Assembly: GCA_011390205.1 (NCBI GenBank)
Contig: JAABSX010000018.1
Coordinates: forward strand, 1-63,952
Source: Microscillaceae bacterium
Lineage (GTDB): Bacteria; Bacteroidota; Bacteroidia; Cytophagales; Microscillaceae
Direction of reading: 5' to 3'
Length of the DNA: 63,952 bases
Under the pieces are notes generated by a model that had not been told where the DNA came from, searched no databases, and worked only from the letters and a program-made list of their open reading frames with translations. Of the stretch, positions 36,337 to 44,932 are shown one piece after another; position 1 is the first letter of the stretch; each line of letters opens with the position of its first letter. Position numbers and translations under genes: made by a program.

Positions 36337-37576
36337 TCTCTACATTGGTCTTTGGTCTTCGGTGGCTTATCAGTATGTAGAAGAGCTGCCCAAGCCTAAA
36401 TACACACTCAATCAAGAGTACCGTGCTTTTGTGAAATACCAAGATAATCTCATCATCAGCCCTTACCCCGAAAGTACTTTGATGAGCTTCTATCAGGCTA
36501 TAGATGGGCTTTTAGAGGATAAAAGACAAAAACTAAACATAGTACATATTGGAGATTCACACATTCAGGCAGATTTTTTTTCTAATCGAGTACGCTCTCA
36601 CTTTCAATCAGAAAAGCTGCTAGGCAATGGTGGGCGCGGCTATGTGTTCCCCTGCTCTATGGCCAACTCCCATGACCCTAGCTCTCTCAAAGTAAGTTAT
36701 ACAGGCAAATGGACAGGCTGCAAAAACATTCAGATTTCTACGAGTTGTTCTTGGGGCTTAGGCGGGATGACTGCCACGACCTCTGATGTCTCGGCAAGTT
36801 TTACCATTGACCCCAATGCCCGCAACGAGCAAAACTACCCCATTACCCGTGTAAAGGTCTATTATGATGTCAGAAGCCCACAATCTTATTTTGTGAATGT
36901 GGTAACCAAAGACGGGCTGCTAGAGCCTTGTGCCCTCAGTGCAGATGGGTTTGCAGAGTTTTGCCTTCCCGAACCTCAGGATAAGATTACTTTTCGCTTA
37001 GAAAAAAAACTTTCTACCCAAAGTAAATTTGTGCTAGAGGGGGTATCCTTAGAAAATGATGAGCAAGGCGTACAGTATCACTCTGTGGGTGTGAATGGAG
37101 CAATGGTCAGCTCTTACCTCAAAGTACCTAATCTAGAGAAACAGCTTCACAGCCTTCACCCTGATTTGGTCATCTTATCTCTGGGCACGAATGACGCCTA
37201 CTCTCTTAACTTTGATGCCAATGCCTACAAGATAAACCTTGCAAAGCTGATACAACGCATCAAAACAGCTACTCCGAAAGCCTCTATTCTGATTACGACT
37301 CCAGGCGACTGCGGCCTGCCAGGGGGAGGGGTAAACCCTAGCAACCTATTGGCACGCAAAAAGATACTTGAACTTGCCGAAGAAAGTGACTGTGCTGTAT
37401 GGGATTTATTCACCATCATGGGGGGGCTAGGCTCGGTCAATCACTGGCTTAAAGCAGGCATGTTTGCCTGGGACAAAGTCCACCTGACAGGCAAGGGCTA
37501 TCATCTTCAGGGTGATTTGTTGTATGATTCATTGATTCAAGATTACTTATACTACCGTGTCAGAAGGGGTTTCTAG
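36308..37576 (+). CDS. second SGNH/GDSL hydrolase-like protein
   Basis: This protein has about 422 residues and a short hydrophobic N-terminus (MHYLISLYIGLWSSVAYQ) that looks like a signal or anchor. SGNH blocks are NIVHIGDSHIQADFF (nucleophile), DLVILSLGTNDAY and a C-terminal DKVHLTGKGYHLQG (Asp-x-x-His). It is a paralogue of the preceding protein, with the same fold and block order. It starts inside the 3' end of that gene (GTG at 36302, ATG at 36308 or 36311), implying translational coupling. An MBOAT acyltransferase follows after 159 bases. Likely the periplasmic acyl-transfer partner. Confidence 0.85.
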   Translation: MMNSMHYLISLYIGLWSSVAYQYVEELPKPKYTLNQEYRAFVKYQDNLIISPYPESTLMSFYQAIDGLLEDKRQKLNIVHIGDSHIQADFFSNRVRSHFQSEKLLGNGGRGYVFPCSMANSHDPSSLKVSYTGKWTGCKNIQISTSCSWGLGGMTATTSDVSASFTIDPNARNEQNYPITRVKVYYDVRSPQSYFVNVVTKDGLLEPCALSADGFAEFCLPEPQDKITFRLEKKLSTQSKFVLEGVSLENDEQGVQYHSVGVNGAMVSSYLKVPNLEKQLHSLHPDLVILSLGTNDAYSLNFDANAYKINLAKLIQRIKTATPKASILITTPGDCGLPGGGVNPSNLLARKKILELAEESDCAVWDLFTIMGGLGSVNHWLKAGMFAWDKVHLTGKGYHLQGDLLYDSLIQDYLYYRVRRGF

Positions 37577-37642
37577 TTTTTAGGGCTGATTTTTTTGACT
37601 TGGCATTTTTAAATTTTCATTTCATTACTAATAAAAAACCTA

Positions 37643-37726
37643 ATGACAATCTACCAAAAAAGACGAGATTTACTGGCTACGGTGTTTTTTCTAAATTTAT
37701 TTTGTATTTTATCTAACAAGGATTAA
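37643..37726 (+). CDS. possible 27-residue membrane peptide upstream of MBOAT
   Basis: A short open frame (MTIYQKRRDLLATVFFLNLF, then seven more residues) starts at 37643 and stops 9 bases before the MBOAT start. It has a basic head and a hydrophobic stretch. It could be a small membrane subunit, a leader peptide whose translation feeds the next start, or chance. Nothing but position and composition supports it. Confidence 0.25.
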   Translation: MTIYQKRRDLLATVFFLNLFCILSNKD

Positions 37727-37735
37727 ATAGGCGTG

Positions 37736-39532
37736 ATGGATTTTTTAAAAGGTTTGTTCTTGTTTGATGAAACTCGCCCGATGATTTTCACAGACGCTAT
37801 TTTTTGGTTTTTTTTTACAGTAGTAATCTTAATTTATCAGGGAGTGCATCGCCGCATTATGCTTCGGAATGCTTTCTTACTACTGTTTAGTTTGTTTTTT
37901 TATTACAAAGCAGGAGGCTTTTTTTTCATCCTCATTTTGTTTTCTACTGTGGTAGATTATGTGCTTGGGGCAGCGATACACCGCAGCCAAAAGCAGGCTT
38001 GGCGTACTACCTTCTTGGTGCTTAGCTTGGTGATTAATCTGGGTTTGCTTTCTTATTTTAAATACACTTATTTTTTCACAGATTTATTTAATCAGGCACT
38101 TCAGACCGAGTTTAAGCCTATAGATTATCTTTCTTTGTGGAGCAACCAGCTTTTTCAGACTAATCTTGACATCAGCAAAATCATATTGCCTGTGGGGATT
38201 TCTTTCTATACCTTTCAGACATTGAGTTATACACTTGACATCTACAGAAGGCAGCTTGAGCCTGTCAGTAATATCATAGATTTTGCGTTTTATGTGAGTT
38301 TTTTTCCGCAGCTAGTAGCAGGTCCCATTGTGCGTGCATCGGAGTTTGTGCCACAGATTTATGAGCCTTACCGCTTAGAAGCAAAAGAATATGGCTTGGC
38401 AGTATTTATGATTTTGAATGGCTTGGGCAAAAAAATCTTAATTTCGGATTATATTTCTATCAATTTTGTGGATAGGGTTTTCTTAAATCCTACGGCATAT
38501 TCGGGTTTTGAGAATCTCATGGCGGTCTATGGCTATGCCATTCAGATTTATTGTGATTTTTCGGGTTATACAGACATTGCCATAGGTTTGGCACTTTTGA
38601 TGGGTTTTAGGCTGAATATCAATTTTAACTCTCCTTATGTAGCCACGAGCATTACTGATTTTTGGCGAAGGTGGCATATTTCACTTTCTAGCTGGCTTAA
38701 AGATTACCTGTATATTTCTCTGGGAGGAAATCGGAATATCTCTTTGTTTACTTATTTGAGTGTGCCTGTTGTGTTCGTGATTTTTTTAGTGGCAGACGGG
38801 TGGGTGTGGAGTAATTTTGCTTTTTTCTTGATTGTGGTGAGCCTTTGGGCTTTGTGGCAGCTTTACCCCCTAAAAAAATGGATTGCTTTGATGGGCATTG
38901 CATGTTTGCTGGGCTTTGGGCTGCTTCTTTTTGTGCAGTCAGATTGGCATAGTTTTGTGCTGGTGTGTCTGATTATTGGTTTTTGGGCTTTGCTACTGAT
39001 GCGTCCTGAGCTAAACACTACGGTCAGTACTTACCTCAATCTCTCCATTACGATGCTTTTGGGAGGGATGTGGCACGGTGCGAGTCTGCGTTTTATCATC
39101 TGGGGTGCACTGCATGGGGTGGCATTGGCAGTGCATAAGTTTTGGCTAGATGCTACAGGCACAAAAGGCATAGAACCTACGGGTTTTCGGCGTTTTTTAG
39201 GTCAGTTTATTACCTTTCAGTTTGTGTGTTATTGCTGGATATATTTCAGGGCCAATAGCTTAGATACTGTCTTTAAGATGACTTCACAGATTACGAGCAG
39301 TTTTCAGTGGTCAGTGATTCCGCAGGTATTGTCGGGTTATTCAGAGGTGTTTTTGTTGATGCTTTTGGCTTATGTTATTCACTGGATTCCACGCAAATAC
39401 AAAGATAACCTTAGCTTAAGGTTTGTTACATTGCCTGATTTGGCAAAGGCTGCCGTGATTGCACTTGTCGTGTTGATATTGTTTCAGGCACGCTCTGCAG
39501 AGATACAGCCTTTTATCTATTTTCAGTTTTAG
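37736..39532 (+). CDS. MBOAT family O-acyltransferase (AlgI/DltB-like)
   Basis: This 598-residue polytopic membrane protein has about 11-14 membrane segments. The MBOAT core is visible: YFKYTYFF, LPVGISFYTFQTLSYTLDIYRR, FFPQLVAGPIVRA, DFWRRWHISLSSWLKDYLYI, and the catalytic-His block LLGGMWHGASLRFIIWGALHG. Such proteins pass acyl groups across the inner membrane to periplasmic SGNH partners, as in alginate acetylation (AlgI with AlgJ/AlgX) or teichoic acid alanylation. The two SGNH genes upstream supply those partners. The start is ATG at 37736, with GTG at 37733 as alternative; AGGAT precedes it at ribosome-site distance. Confidence 0.93.
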   Translation: MDFLKGLFLFDETRPMIFTDAIFWFFFTVVILIYQGVHRRIMLRNAFLLLFSLFFYYKAGGFFFILILFSTVVDYVLGAAIHRSQKQAWRTTFLVLSLVINLGLLSYFKYTYFFTDLFNQALQTEFKPIDYLSLWSNQLFQTNLDISKIILPVGISFYTFQTLSYTLDIYRRQLEPVSNIIDFAFYVSFFPQLVAGPIVRASEFVPQIYEPYRLEAKEYGLAVFMILNGLGKKILISDYISINFVDRVFLNPTAYSGFENLMAVYGYAIQIYCDFSGYTDIAIGLALLMGFRLNINFNSPYVATSITDFWRRWHISLSSWLKDYLYISLGGNRNISLFTYLSVPVVFVIFLVADGWVWSNFAFFLIVVSLWALWQLYPLKKWIALMGIACLLGFGLLLFVQSDWHSFVLVCLIIGFWALLLMRPELNTTVSTYLNLSITMLLGGMWHGASLRFIIWGALHGVALAVHKFWLDATGTKGIEPTGFRRFLGQFITFQFVCYCWIYFRANSLDTVFKMTSQITSSFQWSVIPQVLSGYSEVFLLMLLAYVIHWIPRKYKDNLSLRFVTLPDLAKAAVIALVVLILFQARSAEIQPFIYFQF

Positions 39533-39543
39533 AAGAAGCTTTT

Positions 39544-41124
39544 TTACTTTTCGGTTTTTCTTTTTTGCATAATAATCGTGGTCGGAATCTCAAAGATATC
39601 CTTTCTCTCTAGCACCAGTTCTAGCTCGGGTAGGGTTTTGAGAGAGTCCATCTTATCTTTTCTGGCGATGACATAAACATCAGGAAAAGATTTGATTGCT
39701 TTTTTTAGTTCGCTCAGGCTATCATAGCTTTTAATTTCTTTTTGGGCATAGAATACAAAAGCAGGATTAAAGATACTATAGGCTATGATGGGTTTGTTCA
39801 AATCTATTTGTTGGCGTGCCACATAGGCAGGGTTTTCCTTATCTACTTCAGGGAAGGCAAGCCAGAAAAAAACCATATTCAAGGCCACAAAAGTGAGTGC
39901 TTGTGTGGTGATGACTCTCGGGAAGTTTTTTTGGTAAAGAAAAATAATTGCCAAGAAGCCTCCCACAGGCAAAAATGCAAAATAATATGCCAAATACGCC
40001 TTGTCAGAAAGTGCTTCATCTAAGCCCAACCCTATATAAATACCCACAGGAAGGACAAGCGTAAGCAAGAAGAAAAACCAAGTACTGAGCTGCCTGCTGA
40101 GTCTGTTGTGTATATTAAAATCAAAATTTGCCAGATAATAACCCAAAATCACTGACCAAAAAGGATACAAAGGCACTGTATAATTGGGCAGGCGAGTGCT
40201 GGAGATAGAGAATATCAGCAAGACAGCCGCCCCCATCATCAAGCAAAAAAACAACACAAGATGCTCATTGCATTTTTTGTAAGCTACTCCAATAGCTTGC
40301 AACAAATACACACCTAAGGGCATCATGCCCACAAAGACATAAGCCCAAGTGATTAAAAATATACCCCCGTGCCCTTCCATGGGGCTGCTAAATCTTTCTA
40401 AATTTTGCTTCATAAAAAATGCCTCTGTCCAAGCACCCTCTGTAGCAAAATGCACCGCAAAATACCAAGGAAGCGATACCAACAACATCAGAAAAATACC
40501 TAAAAAAGGGCGAAACCTTAGAATGTCTTTCCAAGTAAAACGTTTTGAGAAGACCAAAAACAAAAATACGCCCAGCCCTGGCATCACCATCCCGATAGGG
40601 CCTTTGCACAAAATAGCCAAGCCCAAACAAAAATACCCCGCAAGAGCATACCCTAGCTTTTGCTCTTGGTAAGCCACAAACAAGGCAAAAGCCCCCACAG
40701 TAGTAAAAAAAATCAAGTAGGGGTCAGGCACTGCCATATGTATCTGAATAGAAAAATGTGTAGAAACCAGCAGCACCACCGATGCCCAGCGGGCACTGCG
40801 CTCATCTAAATAACGAGCCGCAAAAAAGTAGGTAGCCAAAATGGTAAAGACACCAAAAACAACCGAAAAAAAACGAGCCGCAAACTCCCCAAAACCAAAA
40901 ATACTGTAGGCTATCATCATAAAATAATAATGCAAAGGCGGCTTTTGCTCACGCAACTCATAATTGAAAGTAGGTATTATCCAATCATTTTTCTCTAGCA
41001 TCTCACGGGCACAGCCTGCATTGCGGGCCTCATCTAGAGAATAGACATCTAGGTTGCCCATGTTGGCAGATAATAAAATGTAGGCACTGATTGTTAAAAA
41101 AATAATCCAAATAATTCGAGGCAT
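39544..41124 (-). CDS. ArnT-like/GT39-family membrane glycosyltransferase
   Basis: This 526-residue integral membrane sugar transferase uses a polyprenyl-phosphate sugar donor at the periplasmic face. The first loop carries DVYSLDEARNAGCAREML (the acidic D-E pair of GT-C enzymes). EQKPPLHYYFMMIAYSIFG follows, diagnostic of the ArnT/PMT superfamily. About 10-12 membrane helices run to residue 430; the last about 90 residues are soluble. It converges on the MBOAT gene, 11 bases apart. The donor could be made by the polyprenol-phosphate mannosyltransferase at 58294. Target (lipid A, glycan or protein) unknown. Confidence 0.9.
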   Translation of the reverse strand: MPRIIWIIFLTISAYILLSANMGNLDVYSLDEARNAGCAREMLEKNDWIIPTFNYELREQKPPLHYYFMMIAYSIFGFGEFAARFFSVVFGVFTILATYFFAARYLDERSARWASVVLLVSTHFSIQIHMAVPDPYLIFFTTVGAFALFVAYQEQKLGYALAGYFCLGLAILCKGPIGMVMPGLGVFLFLVFSKRFTWKDILRFRPFLGIFLMLLVSLPWYFAVHFATEGAWTEAFFMKQNLERFSSPMEGHGGIFLITWAYVFVGMMPLGVYLLQAIGVAYKKCNEHLVLFFCLMMGAAVLLIFSISSTRLPNYTVPLYPFWSVILGYYLANFDFNIHNRLSRQLSTWFFFLLTLVLPVGIYIGLGLDEALSDKAYLAYYFAFLPVGGFLAIIFLYQKNFPRVITTQALTFVALNMVFFWLAFPEVDKENPAYVARQQIDLNKPIIAYSIFNPAFVFYAQKEIKSYDSLSELKKAIKSFPDVYVIARKDKMDSLKTLPELELVLERKDIFEIPTTIIMQKRKTEK

Positions 41125-41148
41125 CTCTAAGTGTCTTTAAAGTTTACT

Positions 41149-41156
41149 CAAAACTA
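41149..41156 (-). promoter_or_regulatory. -7 promoter element of the GT39-family gene
   Basis: On the minus strand this reads TAGTTTTG, matching TAnnTTTG, 25 bases before the start codon. No good -33 element was seen. Confidence 0.45.
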
Positions 41157-41327
41157 AAACAAAAAACACAATCCTGAATGATTTTTAACAAACAAATCCA
41201 CCTCATACAAAACCAATGAAGTAAAGTATTTTGGAGTATGTGAGAATAAAAAATAGAAATGTTTTCTTAAAATCTCAATTTTTATCTATTTTTCAAGAAT
41301 ATTAAGAAGTCTATCCAAATAAATCAT

Positions 41328-42029
41328 ATGATTCTGAAAAATATATACAGCATCTTCCTTTTCCTGATGATACTCCTTACGGCCTGCAGCACTGACCAGC
41401 CCGAATATGCCATTAGCCAACAAATCAAACTCTCAGAAAGCATCAGGTCTTTTGAGTTTTTGAGGTCAGAAACAGAGAAAATACTCATAGGAGGCTTTAA
41501 AGAAGCCCGAATAGGACTCAATGCCGAAAAAAAAATCGTCAGCTTTAAGAATATTGCCTTTGAGTGGAATGCCCGCCTCAATAATGTCAAATACCAGCTA
41601 GAGACTATGCAACAAGACCTCTCAGAAATTAAAGAAGAAGCTGCCATTTATTTCAAAAAACTTCAAGCCATTACAGACAGTATCAAAGATGAAAACATCA
41701 GAAAATTAGAAATCAAACACAACCGAATTTTTAAAAAAGAATGGAATGAAATCTTTGGCAAAGGTGAAAAAGCAATGAACGAACTCTTCAAAATCACCCA
41801 AAAAGGAAGGGATGTGCATAAAGTCATCATCAATGACGGACTCAGACAAGAAGGTAAAAATAGCCTGCAAGCCATACAAGCCCTCCAAAAAGAATACCGC
41901 AGCTCATTTGATACTTTGTTTGTGTTTACTTGTGCTGCCATTAAAAAAATTTCTGTCAAGAATGCAGATGTCTATCCTGTCTGTGACTCTACCCGTGAAG
42001 AAAGGCTCAAAAAAAATAAATTTCAATAA
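41328..42029 (+). CDS. helical lipoprotein, function unknown
   Basis: This 233-residue protein has a lipoprotein signal (IFLFLMILLTACSTDQ, Cys at about 20). The rest is charged and helical, with long coiled-coil-like stretches (VKYQLETMQQDLSEIKEEAA, LEIKHNRIFKKEWNEIF). No family was recognised. It is followed after 9 bases by a metallophosphoesterase gene, so the two are probably co-transcribed, though a shared function is not evident. Confidence 0.78.
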   Translation: MILKNIYSIFLFLMILLTACSTDQPEYAISQQIKLSESIRSFEFLRSETEKILIGGFKEARIGLNAEKKIVSFKNIAFEWNARLNNVKYQLETMQQDLSEIKEEAAIYFKKLQAITDSIKDENIRKLEIKHNRIFKKEWNEIFGKGEKAMNELFKITQKGRDVHKVIINDGLRQEGKNSLQAIQALQKEYRSSFDTLFVFTCAAIKKISVKNADVYPVCDSTREERLKKNKFQ

Positions 42030-42038
42030 ATCACCGCC

Positions 42039-42689
42039 ATGAAAATCGTCTGCCTCTCTGATACACATACCAAACATCGGCAAATCAATATCCCCGAGGG
42101 AGATATTCTTATCCATGCAGGAGACATCTGCCACAAAGGAAAAGATGAGGCCATCATCAGAGATTTCAATGACTGGCTCGGCACATTGCCACACAAATAC
42201 AAAATTATTACAGCAGGTAACCATGATTACCTCCTGGAGCAAAACCCGCAAAAGGCAAAAAAACTCCTCTACAATGCCATCTACCTAGATGATGAAGGAG
42301 TAGAGATAGAGGGCATCAAGATATGGGCATCTCCCGTAACACCTCGCTTTTTGCGTCTGGGCTTCAACAGAAAGACCCGTGAAGTCATCAGAAAACACTG
42401 GCAAAAAATACCCCAAGATACCGATTTACTCATTACGCATAGCCCTGCACACAAGATTGGGGATAGGTCTTTTTTTGGGCTGAGAGGCGGCTGCCGAGAT
42501 TTAAAAGCGTTTTTGCCACACATACAGCCTCGCCTGCACGTGTTTGGGCATATCCACGAAGATTATGGGCAGACCCAGATAGGCAATACGCTGCACATCA
42601 ATGCCTCTTTGGTAGATTATAAACTCAAACCCATCCGTAGCCCTTGGGTCATTGATTGGGCAAAACTGACCACAGAGTATCGAAGGTAG
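42039..42689 (+). CDS. calcineurin-like metallophosphoesterase
   Basis: This 216-residue phosphoesterase has the full dimetal motif set: SDTHTKH (D-x-H), HAGDICHKG (GD), TAGNHDYLL (GNHD), LITHSPAH (GHx-type His) and VFGHIHEDYG (GH-x-H). It resembles the UPF0046/MPPED-like group that acts on nucleotide or other phosphodiesters. It is cytoplasmic, with no signal peptide. The start is ATG, 9 bases after the lipoprotein stop. The actual substrate cannot be told. Confidence 0.92.
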   Translation: MKIVCLSDTHTKHRQINIPEGDILIHAGDICHKGKDEAIIRDFNDWLGTLPHKYKIITAGNHDYLLEQNPQKAKKLLYNAIYLDDEGVEIEGIKIWASPVTPRFLRLGFNRKTREVIRKHWQKIPQDTDLLITHSPAHKIGDRSFFGLRGGCRDLKAFLPHIQPRLHVFGHIHEDYGQTQIGNTLHINASLVDYKLKPIRSPWVIDWAKLTTEYRR

Positions 42690-42808
42690 GCAAGTTATTG
42701 ATTTATCGGCAATGAATGTTTTGGTAAAAATACATAGCCATTTTATTTTTAAACCATTCTTAAAACACAAAGTACGGAGAAGTTTTTTTATTTCTAAGAG
42801 GTGTGCAT

Positions 42809-42816
42809 TAGCTTTG
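42809..42816 (+). promoter_or_regulatory. -7 promoter element of the deoxynucleoside kinase gene
   Basis: TAGCTTTG followed by TG is an exact TAnnTTTG, 26 bases upstream of the chosen start. It lies inside the longest open frame (from 42801), which shows that the first 14 codons of that frame are probably not translated. Confidence 0.55.
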
Positions 42817-42842
42817 TGCATTGCTCACTCTTTAATACAATT

Positions 42843-43454
42843 ATGCACATAGCCATCGCTGGAAATATAGGCGCAGGAAAGACCACACTTGCCCAAAAAC
42901 TTGCCCAACACTATGACTGGGATGTCAGTTACGAATCTGTGGAAGACAATCCTTATCTGGAAGATTTTTATGCAGATATGCCCCGTTGGGCTTTTCATCT
43001 GCAGGTTTATTTCTTAAATAACCGATTTAATCAAACCATTTCCATTCGCCAAAACCCCAAACCCATCATTCAAGACCGCACCATTTATGAAGATGCCTAT
43101 ATTTTTGCACGCACTCTAGAGGCACAAGGGCATATGAGCAAGCGTGATTACAAAAATTATTTTCAGATTTTTGAGTCACTCATACGCTTCGTCAAAGCAC
43201 CAGACCTGATGATTTATCTGAGGGCTGATTTGCCCAAACTCAAAGAAAGAATCAGACAGCGGGGCAGAGATTTTGAGGCAAATATAGAGGATGCTTACCT
43301 CCAAAGTCTAAACCAATGCTATGAAGATTGGATTCAAAAATATGATGAGGGCAAGCTCATCATCATAGAGATTAACCAAAAAGATTTGCTGCATCAGCCC
43401 AAAGATTGGCAGGAGTTGGTTTGGAAGATAGAGCAAAATTTACCCATCAAATGA
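42843..43454 (+). CDS. deoxynucleoside kinase
   Basis: This 203-residue kinase phosphorylates deoxynucleosides for the salvage of DNA precursors. The P-loop AGNIGAGKTTLAQKLA is at the very start, followed by the substrate motif SVEDNPYLEDFY (residues about 30-40). The ERS-like QDRTIYEDAYIFA comes next, then the lid LKERIRQRGRDFE. The start at ATG 42843 was chosen because the P-loop must lie at residues 5-15 and a promoter element lies upstream. It is monocistronic. Specificity (dA/dG versus dC/dT) cannot be told. Confidence 0.92.
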   Translation: MHIAIAGNIGAGKTTLAQKLAQHYDWDVSYESVEDNPYLEDFYADMPRWAFHLQVYFLNNRFNQTISIRQNPKPIIQDRTIYEDAYIFARTLEAQGHMSKRDYKNYFQIFESLIRFVKAPDLMIYLRADLPKLKERIRQRGRDFEANIEDAYLQSLNQCYEDWIQKYDEGKLIIIEINQKDLLHQPKDWQELVWKIEQNLPIK

Positions 43455-43501
43455 CAAACTTTCAGAGCGTTTTTAGGTTTGATACTAAAAAATAACAGAA
43501 A

Positions 43502-44260
43502 ATGATTGTCTTAATATCCCCTGCCAAATCTCTAGATTTTGAGAAGCCAAGCCCCATACAAAAGCCAAGTATGGCCGCTTTTCCAGAAGAAACAGCCCAA
43601 CTTATAGAAGCACTTCAGACATTTTCTACAAGTGATATTGCGGGGCTAATGAGCCTCAGTGATAAACTGGCACAGCTCAATTATGAAAGATACCAAGACT
43701 GGCAAAAAAGTGATACAACCCAAAAAACTGCCTTGTATGCTTTCCAAGGAGATGTCTATCAGGGCTTAGAGGCTGATAGCTTTGTGGAGGAAGACCTTGA
43801 TTTTGCACAGCAGCACCTCAGGATTTTATCTGGATTGTATGGCGTTTTGCGTCCTTTTGACCTCATCAAGCCCTACCGTTTAGAGATGGGAACTTCACTT
43901 TCTATCGAGGGGCATAGCAATTTATATGATTTTTGGGGAGATAAAATCACCCAAAAAATAAACGAAGCATTGGACATTCAAAAAGAAAAAACAATCATAA
44001 ACCTTGCTTCCAAAGAGTACTTTAAGGCAGTCAAGCCTAAAAATATTCAAGGGAAAATCATTTACCCTAATTTTAAAGAAGAGAAAGGGGGCAAGTTTAA
44101 GATTGTAAGTTTTTTTGCAAAAAAAGCAAGAGGGATGATGAGTGCCTATATCATCAAAAACAGGATAGTACAGCCCGAGCAAATCAAATATTTTGACCAA
44201 GAGGGCTACCAATTCAATGCTTCTCTCTCTACAGAAAATGAGTGGATTTTTACTCGTTAG
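43502..44260 (+). CDS. yaaA: YaaA family (DUF328) peroxide-stress protein
   Basis: This 252-residue protein starts MIVLISPAKSLDFE, the universal YaaA opening. LMSLSDKLAQLNYERYQDW, LRILSGLYGVLRPFDLIKPY (hallmark) and KIVSFFAKKARGMMSAYIIKN follow. In E. coli YaaA lowers free intracellular iron during hydrogen peroxide stress and binds DNA. The length is standard. It lies 47 bases after the deoxynucleoside kinase in the same direction and may share its transcript. Confidence 0.95.
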   Translation: MIVLISPAKSLDFEKPSPIQKPSMAAFPEETAQLIEALQTFSTSDIAGLMSLSDKLAQLNYERYQDWQKSDTTQKTALYAFQGDVYQGLEADSFVEEDLDFAQQHLRILSGLYGVLRPFDLIKPYRLEMGTSLSIEGHSNLYDFWGDKITQKINEALDIQKEKTIINLASKEYFKAVKPKNIQGKIIYPNFKEEKGGKFKIVSFFAKKARGMMSAYIIKNRIVQPEQIKYFDQEGYQFNASLSTENEWIFTR

Positions 44261-44374
44261 CCTAGTTTTTTATTAGATTTTAGATAGAAAGCACATCAAA
44301 GTATTTTTTTTTAAGAAAGAATTATTATATTGATTCTCGATGAGTAGATGTATAATTGATAATCTTTTAAATCT

Positions 44375-44932
44375 ATGGGCAAACCTTCCTTAAAATCAGG
44401 TATATTGCTGATTGCTGAGCCTTTCTTAGGAGATGCCAACTTTGAGCGCAGTGTGATATTGCTTTGTAACCATGGTGCAGACGGTTCTTTTGGTTTTGTG
44501 CTCAACCGAGTCAGTACGATGAGTCTGCAAGAGATAGAGTCGGAAGGGCTTTATGCAGATATGCCCATCTATGTAGGCGGGCCCGTGGAGCAAAGCACGC
44601 TGCATTTTATCCATTGTATGCCTGAGCATATAGAGGGCTCTATTCCCATTGTGGGAGACTTGAGCTGGAGTGGAGACTTTGAGCAGATTAAATCTTTGAT
44701 AAATCTAGGCAAAATCAATGAAGAAGACATTAGATTTTTCGCAGGCTATTCTGGCTGGTCAGCAGGGCAGCTACAAGATGAGTATGATGAAAATGCTTGG
44801 ATAGTTACGGAGGCTGACACAGATTTTTTATTCAAGACTCCTCCCAAAGATTTTTGGAGAGAAATCTTAAAAAAAATGGGTGGCAAGCACAAAGCCATGG
44901 CACATTACCCCACTGATCCAAGCCTTAACTAG
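44375..44932 (+). CDS. YqgE/AlgH family protein
   Basis: This 185-residue protein carries the family blocks SGILLIAEPFLGDANFERSV, DGSFGFVLNR, VGGPVEQSTLHFIH and FAGYSGWSAGQLQDE. It is a conserved small cytoplasmic protein of unclear function, linked to transcription of alginate genes in Pseudomonas, but the family is much wider. The last 8 bases overlap the 3' end of a convergent histidine kinase gene. Confidence 0.95.
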   Translation: MGKPSLKSGILLIAEPFLGDANFERSVILLCNHGADGSFGFVLNRVSTMSLQEIESEGLYADMPIYVGGPVEQSTLHFIHCMPEHIEGSIPIVGDLSWSGDFEQIKSLINLGKINEEDIRFFAGYSGWSAGQLQDEYDENAWIVTEADTDFLFKTPPKDFWREILKKMGGKHKAMAHYPTDPSLN

